A stretch of 64,000 bases of DNA, from contig JANXRE010000019.1 of assembly GCA_025353165.1 (NCBI GenBank), positions 1 to 64,000 on the forward strand, written 5' to 3'. Position 1 is the stretch's first letter. Each line of letters opens with the position of its first letter. Positions 1 through 9,327 of the stretch are shown here, piece by piece. The notes beneath the pieces are model-generated. The model did not search any database. It was given only the letters and a program-made list of their open reading frames with translations, and had not been told where the DNA came from. The position numbers and the translations under genes are program-made. This DNA comes from Acidobacteriota bacterium (GTDB lineage Bacteria > Acidobacteriota > Terriglobia > Bryobacterales > Bryobacteraceae).

Positions 1-1058
1 CCGATCTCGACATCCGCGTTCGGAGTCTTCCTCGTCGAAATACACTCCAGCCAGTGCCCCATGTGATACTGCGCCTGCCACAGCGCCCGCTTATCGTGCC
101 ACTTATCGATCTCCTCCTGAGGAGGCAGGTCGAGCTTAATATCCGGCGCATCGATCTTGAAGTTGTTCCGCCAAATATCGATGGAACCCTTCTCGCCGAT
201 GAAACGCCCGCCGCCCATCAGGTCGCCCTTTGCCGGCAACTCGACATGCACCGTCACGCCGTTGGCATATCGAAATCCGATCGCGCCCTCCGGCGAGCCT
301 AAAGGCCACAACGCCACCGGCCCGGTCTTATCCATGCCGAGAGCCCACTGAATCTGATCCAGCCCATGCGCGCCCCAGTTGGTCATCTCGCCGCCGGAGT
401 AATCGCGCCAACTCATCCAGCTGAACTGCAGCTTCTTGCTGTAAGCCCGCATCGGAGCCTGCCCCAGCCACACATCCCAGTTCAACCTATCGGGCACGGG
501 CTCCGCCGGCAAATCCGCAATCGGCGACGAGGAAGGATAGTTCACCGCCTGCACCAATTCAATCTTCCCGAGCCCGCCCTCCCTCACCAGCCGACAGGCG
601 ATCTGGTTCATCTCCATCGACCGCTGCTGAGTGCCGACCTGGATCACGCGCCCGTATTTGCGCGCCGCATTCACCAGCGCGCGCCCTTCCCCGATGTACA
701 CCGTGAGCGGCTTCTCCGCGTAAACATCCTTGCCCGCCTGGCACGCGTGAATCGAAGGCAGAACCCGCCCGTGATCGTGAGTGGCGACGATCACCGCGTC
801 GATATCCTTACGGTCCAGAATCCTGCGGTAATCCTGATACACGTCCCAGTTCGTCTTGCGCTTGGCCACCGCCTCTTCGCAGCGCGGCAGGTGGCAATCG
901 GCGAGAGCGACAATCTGCCCCGGCGGCGGCAACTGGTCCATCAGCAGATTGCCGCGATTGCCCGCGCCGATCACTCCCACCCGAATGCGGTCGCTCGCCG
1001 CCAGCCGTGGAATCAGTGCGGGCATCCCCGCGATACTCAAAAAACTTCGTCGATTCAT
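1..1058 (-). CDS. Gfo/Idh/MocA-family oxidoreductase, C-terminus outside window
   Basis: The minus-strand frame starts at an ATG at 1058 and runs off the left edge. The N-terminus MNRRSFLSIAGMP looks like a Tat-type leader. It is followed by a Rossmann nucleotide-binding stretch (RVGVIGAGNRG) and by AEKPLT, the usual second signature of this NAD(P)-dependent sugar/inositol dehydrogenase family. A later WGAHGLDQIQWALG segment fits the C-terminal substrate-binding half. Secreted acidobacterial and planctomycetal members are common, but the substrate cannot be read from sequence. The start overlaps the stop of the upstream GH4 gene by 4 bases (ATGA), so the two are probably co-transcribed and coupled in translation. 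Family assignment is secure; specific activity is unknown. Confidence 0.88.
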   Translation of the reverse strand, partial: MNRRSFLSIAGMPALIPRLAASDRIRVGVIGAGNRGNLLMDQLPPPGQIVALADCHLPRCEEAVAKRKTNWDVYQDYRRILDRKDIDAVIVATHDHGRVLPSIHACQAGKDVYAEKPLTVYIGEGRALVNAARKYGRVIQVGTQQRSMEMNQIACRLVREGGLGKIELVQAVNYPSSSPIADLPAEPVPDRLNWDVWLGQAPMRAYSKKLQFSWMSWRDYSGGEMTNWGAHGLDQIQWALGMDKTGPVALWPLGSPEGAIGFRYANGVTVHVELPAKGDLMGGGRFIGEKGSIDIWRNNFKIDAPDIKLDLPPQEEIDKWHDKRALWQAQYHMGHWLECISTRKTPNADVEI

Positions 1059-2479
1059 GCTTGCGTCACCAGCGTGCCAAATCTTTTTCCGATCGCCAGC
1101 GCCGGGTCGAGTGGAACATCCACCGGCTCGCAATCCGCCGGAATGAAAATCTCCGGCTTCGGCGTGATTCGCTTGCCCGCGAAGCCGGGCAGCCACTCCC
1201 GCTCGGACTCCAGCATTTCCCCGCACATTTCGCGGATCTCCCGCAGCGTGCACACCGCGCTCGTCAGCGGATCCATGGCGACCGCCTGCACCAGCCGTTC
1301 CGGGTCGGAGTGGAGAGCCGCGTCGGCCGCGAGGATCTGCGAGTTGATATTGGTCATGCACAAGGCGGCGCACTGCGGCGGCAATTCGCCGACGAATACC
1401 GGATGCAATCCGCGATCGTCGGCGAACGTCGGCACCTCGACGCAGCAGCCATCCGGCAGGTTGGTGATGTAGCCCTTGTTGACGACGTTGCCCATGAAGC
1501 GGAACGGCTTGCCGGTGACGATCGCCTCCAGGATGTAGGAGCAGTACTCGACGCTGCGCCGTTCGATCCCCGCCGGCTCGTATTCCAGCGGATCGTGCTC
1601 CGCGTACTTATCGGCAATCAACCTGCACCACGAGTAGTAAGCGCCGCTCTCCCCGCCGAAGCTCGGCTCATCGCAGTACTCCTCGAGCGCTCTACGGTTC
1701 TTGCGGAACCATGGCACATACTCGCTCAGATGGCCGGTGCTTTCCGTCATGAAGTAACCGAAGTGCCGGAACACCTCGCCGCGAACCTTCTCGTTCTTGT
1801 AATACTCGGGCCGTTCGAAAAGCTCCCGCAGCAGCGGATACAAATCACGCCCTTTATGTTCCAGCGAGAGGAACCAATCCATGTGGTTGATCCCGCCGCA
1901 CGTGTAGCTGATCTCTTCTTTCGGAACCCGGCAATACCGCGAAATCAAATCGAGCGTGGTCTGCACTCCGTGGCACAGCCCGACTGCGGGGACGCCGGTA
2001 GCCTTCCCCAGCGCCAGGCAATTGGCCGCCATCGGATTCGCGTACTGCAGCATGATCGCGCCCGGCCGCGCGATCTCCTGCATGTCGCGAGCGATATCGA
2101 CAAGCACCGGAATGCACCGCAACCCGCGAAAGATTCCGCCGGGCCCGAGCGAATCCGCGATGCACTGATCCACGCCGTACTTCAAAGGAATGCGGTAATC
2201 CATCTCAAACGCGTCGACCCCGCCGACCTGAATCATGACCACCACGAAATCGGCGTCGCGGATAGCCTCGCGCCGGTCGAGCGTGGCCCATACGCTGCCC
2301 GGGATTCCGTTCTCCCGCAGCATGCGCTTCCCGAACGCCTCCATGCGCCGCAGCTTGGGCTCGGTGCGGCTCACCAGCGCAAACTCGCTCCCGGCAAGCG
2401 CCGGCGAAGCCATGATGTCGCTCATGAGGGTCTTGCAGAACACGATGCTGCCCGCCCCAACCATCGCAATCTTGCTCAT
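1055..2479 (-). CDS. Glycoside hydrolase family 4 (alpha-galactosidase/alpha-glucosidase type)
   Basis: 474 residues. GH4 enzymes are NAD+- and divalent-metal-dependent glycosidases that act by an oxidation/elimination mechanism. Visible here are the N-terminal dinucleotide motif VGAGSIVF (residues 7-14), the metal-binding GLCHGVQ (Cys169, His170) and GGINHMDWF (His199). The CHGVQ version is typical of the MelA/AglA subgroup rather than of phospho-beta-glucosidases. The enzyme has no signal peptide and should act in the cytoplasm on a small oligosaccharide or glycoside. It overlaps the downstream Gfo/Idh/MocA gene by 4 bases, so both probably work in one sugar-catabolic unit. The exact substrate remains open. 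Confidence 0.9.
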   Translation of the reverse strand: MSKIAMVGAGSIVFCKTLMSDIMASPALAGSEFALVSRTEPKLRRMEAFGKRMLRENGIPGSVWATLDRREAIRDADFVVVMIQVGGVDAFEMDYRIPLKYGVDQCIADSLGPGGIFRGLRCIPVLVDIARDMQEIARPGAIMLQYANPMAANCLALGKATGVPAVGLCHGVQTTLDLISRYCRVPKEEISYTCGGINHMDWFLSLEHKGRDLYPLLRELFERPEYYKNEKVRGEVFRHFGYFMTESTGHLSEYVPWFRKNRRALEEYCDEPSFGGESGAYYSWCRLIADKYAEHDPLEYEPAGIERRSVEYCSYILEAIVTGKPFRFMGNVVNKGYITNLPDGCCVEVPTFADDRGLHPVFVGELPPQCAALCMTNINSQILAADAALHSDPERLVQAVAMDPLTSAVCTLREIREMCGEMLESEREWLPGFAGKRITPKPEIFIPADCEPVDVPLDPALAIGKRFGTLVTQA

Positions 2480-2515
2480 GACACATAATCATATGCCCGT
2501 ACTAAACTAGAGTCC

Positions 2516-3553
2516 ATGCAAACTGGGACATCCCGCCGCGGTTTTCTCTCCGGGCTCGCCGCCCCCATCATCCTCGGCGCGCAGGACAAGGCGGCCACGA
2601 AGCGGCCCGTGCTGGGCTCCGGCGCCCATACCTACGAGGCCATTCACGATTGGGGCGAATTGCCCGCCGGCATTCGCTACGGCAACACCCACGGAGTTTG
2701 CGAGGATTCGCAAGGGCGGATCTACATCCACCACACCGTCCACAAGACCACCGAAGTCCACGACTCCATGGTGGTCTTCGACGCGAAGGGAAAATTCATC
2801 AAGTCCTGGGGCAAGGAGTTTGAAGGCGGAGCGCACGGACTGCATATCCATAAGGAAGGCCGCCAGGAATTCCTGTACCTCTGCGACACGCAGCGCGGCA
2901 TCGTCGTCAAGACCACCCTGGCCGGCGAAGAAGTATTCACGCTGCGCTACCCGAAGGAATCGCCGGGATATCAGCCGGGCGCGGACGGGAAGCTCCCCAA
3001 GTACAGCCCGACGAACCTCGCCATCGCCCCGAACGGCGACATCTACGTCGGCGACGGGTATGGATCGAGCTGGGTAAACCGGTACAACTCGAAAGGCGAA
3101 TTCCTGAGCGCTTTCGGAGGACCGGGCAAAGAAGCGGGCCAACTGGACTGCCCGCACGGGATCATGCTGGACCGCCGGGGACCCGATCCGATTCTGATCG
3201 TCGCCGATCGGGGGAACCACCGCATCCAGCGCTTCACCCTCGCGGGCAAGCACATCGATTTCGTGGACGGAACCAAGCTGCCCTGCTACTTCGATACGTT
3301 CCGCAACGGCGACATGGTGGTGCCCGATCTCGGCGCGCGCGTCACGCTGATGGACTCGAACAACAAGGTGATCGAGCAACTTGGGGAAGACCCGTCAAAT
3401 AACTGGGGCGAGCTTCGAAAAGAGCCGCGCGATAAATTCATTCCCGGGAAGTTCGTTTGTCCACACGGCGCGTGCTTCGATCACAAAGGAAATATCTTCG
3501 TGGTGGAATGGGTCGAAGTCGGACGCGTCACCAAGTTGCGTCACATCGCCTAA
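2516..3553 (+). CDS. Secreted NHL-repeat / six-bladed beta-propeller protein
   Basis: 345 residues, starting 36 bases from the divergent GH4 gene. The N-terminus carries a twin-arginine leader (SRRGFLSGLAAPIILGAQ). The body has repeated propeller-blade sequences: NLAIAPNGDIYVGDGYG, CPHGIMLDRRGPDPILIVADRGNHRIQRF and CPHGACFDHKGNIFVVEW. These match the NHL fold, which usually mediates binding or, in some members, lyase or lactonase activity. No catalytic residues can be assigned. It is probably exported folded and acts in the periplasm. The stop at 3553 is directly followed by the ATG of the acyl-CoA ligase at 3555, so the two may share a transcript although their roles look unrelated. Confidence 0.8.
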   Translation: MQTGTSRRGFLSGLAAPIILGAQDKAATKRPVLGSGAHTYEAIHDWGELPAGIRYGNTHGVCEDSQGRIYIHHTVHKTTEVHDSMVVFDAKGKFIKSWGKEFEGGAHGLHIHKEGRQEFLYLCDTQRGIVVKTTLAGEEVFTLRYPKESPGYQPGADGKLPKYSPTNLAIAPNGDIYVGDGYGSSWVNRYNSKGEFLSAFGGPGKEAGQLDCPHGIMLDRRGPDPILIVADRGNHRIQRFTLAGKHIDFVDGTKLPCYFDTFRNGDMVVPDLGARVTLMDSNNKVIEQLGEDPSNNWGELRKEPRDKFIPGKFVCPHGACFDHKGNIFVVEWVEVGRVTKLRHIA

Positions 3554-3554
3554 C

Positions 3555-5168
3555 ATGCAAGGCCTGATGATGCAGTACCCGCTCACGCTCACCCACATCC
3601 TCGAGCGGTCGGAGAAGCTTTTTCGCAAGAAAGAAATCGCCGGCCGGATGCCCGACGGTTCCATGTGCCGGTATTCGTACGCGGATTACTTCGCCCGCGT
3701 GCATCGCGTCGCGCACGTGCTGAGGCAACTCGGCATTGAGGAAGGCGACCGCGTCGGCACGCTCTGCTGGAATACGTCGCGGCATCTGGAATTGTACTTC
3801 GCGATCCCTTGCTCCGGCGCGGTGATCCACACGCTGAACCTGCGTCTCTCCGCCGATCAACTCGCGTTCATTATCAACCACGCCGCCGACAAAGTGATCT
3901 TCGCGGAAGCGTCGCTCATGCCGCTGCTCGACGCCATTCGCGATCAGATTCCCTGCGTCGAACGGATCGTGATCGTCGACGACGAATACGAAACCCTGCT
4001 CGCGGCCGCGCCCGATACGCATTACCAGTGGCCGCGGCTCGACGAGGATGCCGCGTGCGCCATCTGCTACACGTCGGGAACGACAGGCAACCCGAAAGGC
4101 GTTCTGTATTCGCATCGCTGCCTTTTTCTGCACAGCATGGGATTGTCGCTGGCGGATTGCTTCGCTCTCAGCGAACGCGATACGGTGCTGCAAATCGTGC
4201 CGATGTTTCACGCTAACGGGTGGGGCCTGCCGTATGCGGCCATCATGAACGGATCGCGGATCGTCCTGCCCGGCCGGCAACTACAGCCCGCCGACATTGC
4301 GAGCCTGATTCAGGACGAACGCGTCACCGTGACGGCCGGCGTCCCGACCATCTGGATGTCGCTCTACGCTTTCCTCGAGCAGGAGAAGTTCGACGTGTCG
4401 AGTTTGCGGCTGGTGGTCTGCGCGGGTTCGGCGCTGCCGCGGCAGTTCGTCGAACTATATGCCAAGAAGTATGGCGTCCGATTCATGCTGCTGTGGGGCA
4501 TGACCGAAACATCGCCGGCCGCGACGGTGATGACCTACCGATCGCATCTCGACGAACTGCCGGAAGCCGAGCGCTTCGATAAACTCGCGCGGCACGGGAT
4601 GCCGATGGCCGGAGTGGACACGCGCATCGTCACCGAACTGGGCGAAGAGATCGTGTGGGACGGCGCGACGATGGGCGAGCTGCAAGTGCGAGGCCCGTGG
4701 GTGACCAGCGGGTATTACAAAGAGGATGCCCCGCACGGCGCGTCGTTCATGGATGGCTGGTTCCGAACCGGCGACGTCGCGACCATCGACGAAGACGGCT
4801 ACATCCAGATCATGGACCGCACGAAGGACCTGGTGAAGAGCGGCGGCGAGTGGATCTCCAGCGTCGACTTGGAGAACGCGATCATGGCGCACCCGAAAGT
4901 CGCCGAGGCTGCCGTGATTGCGGTGCCGCACCCCAAATGGCAGGAGCGCCCGCTGGCCGCGATCGCGCCGCTGCCGCAATTCCGCGACTCCATCACCAAG
5001 GAAGAGATCCTCGAGTTCCTGTCCGGTAAAGTCGCGAAATGGTGGCTGCCCGATGAGATCGTTTTCATCGACGCGGTGCCGAAGACCAGCGTCGGCAAGT
5101 TCAACAAGCGCGCCTTGCGCGAGCAGTTTAGTTCTGGTTCACTGAGACCGGCTTCGACGCAATTGTGA
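3555..5168 (+). CDS. Fatty-acyl-CoA synthetase (AMP-forming)
   Basis: 537 residues from the ATG at 3555; the open frame extends further upstream but only inside the preceding gene. It is an ANL-superfamily adenylating enzyme: the P-loop-like signature YTSGTTGNPKGVLYSH, the A5-type motif LLWGMTETSP, the hinge region GWFRTGDVATIDEDGYIQIMDR and the C-terminal catalytic lysine in KTSVGKFNKRALR are all present. The family activates a carboxylic acid to acyl-AMP and then to acyl-CoA. Overall resemblance is to medium/long-chain fatty-acyl-CoA ligases. Its neighbours on the other strand encode the rest of a beta-oxidation route, which fits substrate activation for that pathway. The 3' end overlaps the relic gene at 5128-6042. 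Confidence 0.92.
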   Translation: MQGLMMQYPLTLTHILERSEKLFRKKEIAGRMPDGSMCRYSYADYFARVHRVAHVLRQLGIEEGDRVGTLCWNTSRHLELYFAIPCSGAVIHTLNLRLSADQLAFIINHAADKVIFAEASLMPLLDAIRDQIPCVERIVIVDDEYETLLAAAPDTHYQWPRLDEDAACAICYTSGTTGNPKGVLYSHRCLFLHSMGLSLADCFALSERDTVLQIVPMFHANGWGLPYAAIMNGSRIVLPGRQLQPADIASLIQDERVTVTAGVPTIWMSLYAFLEQEKFDVSSLRLVVCAGSALPRQFVELYAKKYGVRFMLLWGMTETSPAATVMTYRSHLDELPEAERFDKLARHGMPMAGVDTRIVTELGEEIVWDGATMGELQVRGPWVTSGYYKEDAPHGASFMDGWFRTGDVATIDEDGYIQIMDRTKDLVKSGGEWISSVDLENAIMAHPKVAEAAVIAVPHPKWQERPLAAIAPLPQFRDSITKEEILEFLSGKVAKWWLPDEIVFIDAVPKTSVGKFNKRALREQFSSGSLRPASTQL

Positions 5169-6042
5169 TGGTGAAGGGGGTCGGAGGCCGCGTGCCCGGG
5201 AAGGGATTGGGAGCGGCTTGCAGCGTGACCATTCCATTCCCTGTTCCGCTGGCGCCCGCTGTGGCGGTGAGCCACCGCGGCAGTCCCGCAACAGTCCAGT
5301 CGCAGCCTGCGCCTGCGGTGACATTGACCGACAGCTGCCCGCCCGCATGCGCGAACGTCAAGCTACCGGAGGAGAGCGAGTAAGTGCAGCCGGCCGCCGC
5401 CTGGGTAATCGCAATGCTGGCGCTTCCAATGGCAATCGTCCCTGCGCGGACCGCTCCGGTGTTGGCCGCGACGCTGATGGCTAACGGCGCAATTCCGGGG
5501 CCTTTGCCGCCGGTCACGCTAATCCAGGCTGCGCTGGGCGCGGCCGTCCACGCACAGCCGCTGGGCGCAACCACGCTGAAATTCGCGCTACCGCCCGTCG
5601 AATAGAAGAAGGACGAGGCCGGAGACGCGGTCCGCGCCGGGCCCCACGATGAAGTCGTACTGCAGCCGTCCCTGGTTGCCGTAATATGCCAGATCGATTC
5701 CCGGATAGACGCCGGTGTATTCGACGCGCCCGAACGTGGCAATGCCCGTGTGCCAGCGCGACGGATCGTTGCCGAGAAAACAGTTCACAGTGCCCGGAAG
5801 CGCTTTGCGCCCGGCGACGGCGAGGCCGCGGCGCAGACCTACGAGGCGGAGTTCCCCCGCGAGAGTGAGACGCTGTAGCCGGCCCCGCGCGCCAGATAAT
5901 CCACGGCAGCGGCGGCTTGGCTTCGGTTCTTTTCAAAAGCCAGAGGAAGCTTATGGAGATTGTCGACAACGCGGGGTTCGGAAGCGACGGCGGTGCCGAG
6001 CAATGCAAACATTGTGGAGACACTTGCAGCGATCAGATACAT
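5128..6042 (-). pseudogene. Relic of a secreted beta-propeller/BACON-type acidobacterial protein
   Basis: Three pieces in two frames look like one collapsed gene. At 6042 an ATG opens a signal peptide (MYLIAASVSTMFALLGTAVAS), then LPLAFEKNRSQ...ARGAGYSVSLSRG, the usual start of large Solibacter beta-propeller proteins. The frame stops at 5839. Restoring one G in the C5/G5 run at 5854-5858 joins it to LPGTVNCFLGNDPSRWHTG...YPGIDLAYYGNQGRLQYDF. After about 5600 the frame changes again, straight into two BACON-like modules (GCAWTAAPSAAWISVTGG, GCDWTVAGLPRWL). The propeller that should lie between them is missing. I infer an inactive gene produced by internal deletion and frameshift. Confidence 0.75.
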
Positions 6043-6043
6043 G

Positions 6044-7234
6044 TTAATGTACGGTCCTTTCGAAGAGGCCGGCTGCGCCTTGGCCGCCGCCGACACACAT
6101 TGTCACGACACCATAGCGCGACCCGCGCCGCTGCATTTCGTTCGCGAGGGTTCCCACGAGCCGCGAGCCAGTCATACCGAAAGGGTGACCGATCGCAATC
6201 GATCCGCCGTTGACGTTTAGCTTCTTCGGGTCGATGCCGAGACGGTCGCGACAGTACACGACCTGAACGGCGAAGGCTTCGTTCAGCTCCCACAGATCGA
6301 TGTCTTCGAGCCGCACGCCCGATCGCTGCAAGAGCTTCGGCACCGCGAACACCGGGCCGATTCCCATTTCGTCGGGATTGCATCCGGAAATCTGGAATCC
6401 GCGGCAGACCAGAGTGTACGGGATTTTCAACTCTTCCGCGCGCTGGCGCGACATCAACAGCGTGGCTGACGCGCCATCCGACAACTGCGAGGAATTTCCG
6501 GCCGTCACCGAACCCATCCCGCTGTTCAAGTCGAAATGTGGCGGGAGCGATCGCAGCCCCTCGAGCGTTGTATCCGGGCGGTTGCACTCGTCGCGCTCGA
6601 CGGTGACTTCCTCGCGCCAGATCTCGGCCGCGGTCTTCTTGTCCAGCACGGCGCGCGTCACGCGGATGGGCGCGATCTCTTGCGAGAAGAATCCGTCCTG
6701 CTGCGCGCGGGCCATGCGCTGCTGCGAGAGCAGCGCGTACTCGTCCTGTGCGTCGCGGCCGATGCCGTAACGTTTCGCCACCACCTCCGCCGTTTCGCCC
6801 ATCACCATGTAGATGCCGGGCAGGCGTTCCTGTAGCGCGGGATTCGGGCAGTTATCGCGCTGCATCATGGTGATGCTCTCGACTCCGCCGGCCACCATCG
6901 CTTCCGCGCCTTCACTGACGATCTGGTGAGCCGCCATGGCAATCGACTGGAGGCCGGACGCACAGAAGCGGTTCACCGTGGTGCCGGCAACGGAGGTTGG
7001 AAGACCGGCCAGCATCGCCGCTACTCGCGCGACGTTGTGACCTTGCGCCTGATGCGGCTGGCCGCAGCCGAGGATCACGTCTTCGATCTCGGCGGGGTCC
7101 AACCGCGGCGTCTTGCGCAGCACGTCGCGGATGCAGTGCGCCGCCAGATCGTCGGGGCGCGCCAGGTTGAACGAGCCCCGAAACGATTTCGCCAGCGCGG
7201 TGCGCGAGCTTGCGACTACAACGGCCTCACGCAC
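6044..7234 (-). CDS. Acetyl-CoA acyltransferase (thiolase)
   Basis: 396 residues, the normal length for a thiolase. The nucleophilic cysteine lies in NRFCASGLQ (Cys91). The second half has NGGSIAIGHPFGMTG (catalytic His) and the C-terminal MCVGGGQGAAG (second catalytic Cys). It catalyses the last step of beta-oxidation, cleaving 3-ketoacyl-CoA to acetyl-CoA and a shortened acyl-CoA; a biosynthetic direction cannot be excluded. The start overlaps the end of the FadB/FadJ-type gene by 8 bases, which indicates translational coupling and matches the trifunctional arrangement. The stop lies 2 bases before the relic at 5128-6042. Confidence 0.94.
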   Translation of the reverse strand: MREAVVVASSRTALAKSFRGSFNLARPDDLAAHCIRDVLRKTPRLDPAEIEDVILGCGQPHQAQGHNVARVAAMLAGLPTSVAGTTVNRFCASGLQSIAMAAHQIVSEGAEAMVAGGVESITMMQRDNCPNPALQERLPGIYMVMGETAEVVAKRYGIGRDAQDEYALLSQQRMARAQQDGFFSQEIAPIRVTRAVLDKKTAAEIWREEVTVERDECNRPDTTLEGLRSLPPHFDLNSGMGSVTAGNSSQLSDGASATLLMSRQRAEELKIPYTLVCRGFQISGCNPDEMGIGPVFAVPKLLQRSGVRLEDIDLWELNEAFAVQVVYCRDRLGIDPKKLNVNGGSIAIGHPFGMTGSRLVGTLANEMQRRGSRYGVVTMCVGGGQGAAGLFERTVH

Positions 7235-9311
7235 GGAAAGTCTTGCCCTCTTCGGCCAGGCGCTTTAGCAGAGGCGCGGGTTCCCATAGTTCACCGTGCT
7301 GCGCTTCGAGTCCGCGCACCCGGCCATAAACCTCATTGAGGCCGACTGTGTCGGCGTAGAACATCGGGCCGCCACGATACGCCGGGAAGCCGTAGCCGAA
7401 CACATAGACCATGTCGATATCGACGGATCGCATCGCGAACCCTTCTTCGAGAATGCGCGCGCCTTCGTTGACCAGCGCGTAAACGCAGCGTTCGACAATC
7501 TCCTCCGCCGTTATCTCGCGCTGCGGGATTCCGGCGTCCGCCGCCCATTGCCGCACCATCGCCGCGACTTCCGGATCCGGCACGGCGCGGCGATTCTCGT
7601 CGTACTCGTACCAGCCCGCGCCGGTCTTCTGGCCGTAGCGCCCCATCTCGCATAGGCGGTCTTCCGCGATCGGCTGCCGGATGCCGGGTTTTTCCAGATG
7701 CGCGTATTCCTTGCGGATGCGCCAGCCGACGTCGAGGCCCGCGAGGTCGCCGGTGGCCAGCGGACCCATCGCCATGCCCCAATCGTAGAGCGCCTTGTCG
7801 ACCGCCTCCACGCTCGCGCCTTCCTCGACCAGGAATTGCGCCTCCCGCCGGTATGGTCCGAACATGCGGTTGCCGACGAAGCCGCGGCAATTGCCAACCA
7901 GCACTCCGACCTTGCCGATCTTCTTCGAGAGCTGCATGCAAGTGTGGATCACGTCTTTGCCCGACTGGCGCCCGCGCACGATTTCGAGCAGCTTCATGAC
8001 ATTCGCCGGGCTGAAGAAATGCGTGCCGATCACGGACTCGGGCCGCGACGTGGCGGAAGCGATTTCGTCGATGCTGAGGGTGGAGGTGTTGGATGCGAGA
8101 ATCGCGCCGGGTTTGGCGATTTTGTCGAGCTCGCCGAATACCTGCTTTTTGAGCGCCATGCCCTCGAAGACCGCTTCGACCACCATGTCCACGCTCTCGA
8201 AACCGTCGTAGGTCAGCGTGGGGCGGATCAGGGCCATGCGCTGTTCCACTTGTTCGGGCGTGAACCGGCCTTTCTTCGCCGACGTGTCGTAGTTCTTGCG
8301 GATTACCGAAAGCCCGCGGTCCAGCGCAGCCTGGTCCGACTCTTTCAAGAGCACCGGTATTCCCGCGTTTGCGAAGTTCATCGCGATGCCGCCGCCCATA
8401 GTGCCCGCGCCGATCACCGCCACCGAGTTCACCGGCAGCACCGGCGTGTCCTTGCCAATGTCGGGCACCTTCGCGATTTCGCGCTCGCCGAAGAACACGT
8501 GGATCATGCCTTTCGACTGGTCGGAGAATAGGCATTGCTGGAAGAGCCGGGCCTCCACCTCGCAGCCCTGGTCGAAGGGCAGTTTGCTCGCGGCTTCCAC
8601 GGCGTCGATGGCCGCCTGGGGCGCCAGCATGTTGCGGTATTTTTTACGCGCACTTTCGCGCGCGGCGGCGAAGACGGACTCGTTGCCCGCGGCGTTGCGC
8701 TGACGTGTCTTCGGGGCGGGTTTGCCGATGGCTTCGCGCGCGAATGCAACCGCTCCGGCGAGCAGGTCGCCGTCTATGATGGCGTCGACGATTCCCAGCT
8801 CGTGCGCCTGCGTTGCTTTCACCGGGTTGCCGTCCACGCACATCTCGAGGCCCTTGGCGACGCCGGCGAGCCGCGGCAGGCGTTGCGTTCCGGCCGCGCC
8901 CGGGATGATGCCGAGCTTCACTTCGGGTTGCCCGACTTGCGCGGAGGCGACCGCGACGCGGTAGTGGCCCGCCATCGCCAACTCGAGCCCGCCTCCGAAT
9001 GCCGTACCGTGAATTGCCATCACGACGGGCTTGGGGCAGTCCTCGATTTTGAGGAGAAGGGGCAGAAAGGCCACTCCTCGCTTCGTTTGCCCGGAGGTGA
9101 TTTTGCCGAACTCCTTGATGTCCGCTCCGGCCACGAACGTTCGGCCCGAGCCGATCATCACCGCCGCCTTCAACGAATCGTCCGCCGTGAGTTCGTCGAT
9201 GCACTCGTCAATGCCCTCGGGCACTCCGGGGCTCAGTGCATTTACAGGTGGGTTGTGGATGGTGATAATTCCGATGGCGCCTTCGCGCGTCAGTTTTACT
9301 AAGTCGCTCAT
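7227..9311 (-). CDS. Multifunctional enoyl-CoA hydratase / 3-hydroxyacyl-CoA dehydrogenase (FadB/FadJ type)
   Basis: 694 residues. Residues 1-190 form a crotonase domain with the oxyanion-hole segment GTAFGGGLELAMAGHYR and the QPEVKLGIIPGAAGTQRLPR active-site block. From about residue 295 there is a 3-hydroxyacyl-CoA dehydrogenase with the NAD site VIGAGTMGGGIAMNFA, the catalytic histidine in GTHFFSPANVMKLLE, and two C-terminal helical domains. Together these hydrate enoyl-CoA and oxidise the L-3-hydroxyacyl-CoA. It sits between two acyl-CoA dehydrogenases and the thiolase on one strand, so the cluster covers the whole beta-oxidation cycle. FadB and FadJ assignment cannot be separated by eye. 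Confidence 0.94.
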   Translation of the reverse strand: MSDLVKLTREGAIGIITIHNPPVNALSPGVPEGIDECIDELTADDSLKAAVMIGSGRTFVAGADIKEFGKITSGQTKRGVAFLPLLLKIEDCPKPVVMAIHGTAFGGGLELAMAGHYRVAVASAQVGQPEVKLGIIPGAAGTQRLPRLAGVAKGLEMCVDGNPVKATQAHELGIVDAIIDGDLLAGAVAFAREAIGKPAPKTRQRNAAGNESVFAAARESARKKYRNMLAPQAAIDAVEAASKLPFDQGCEVEARLFQQCLFSDQSKGMIHVFFGEREIAKVPDIGKDTPVLPVNSVAVIGAGTMGGGIAMNFANAGIPVLLKESDQAALDRGLSVIRKNYDTSAKKGRFTPEQVEQRMALIRPTLTYDGFESVDMVVEAVFEGMALKKQVFGELDKIAKPGAILASNTSTLSIDEIASATSRPESVIGTHFFSPANVMKLLEIVRGRQSGKDVIHTCMQLSKKIGKVGVLVGNCRGFVGNRMFGPYRREAQFLVEEGASVEAVDKALYDWGMAMGPLATGDLAGLDVGWRIRKEYAHLEKPGIRQPIAEDRLCEMGRYGQKTGAGWYEYDENRRAVPDPEVAAMVRQWAADAGIPQREITAEEIVERCVYALVNEGARILEEGFAMRSVDIDMVYVFGYGFPAYRGGPMFYADTVGLNEVYGRVRGLEAQHGELWEPAPLLKRLAEEGKTFRA

Positions 9312-9327
9312 TAGGTCCTCGTTTAAA

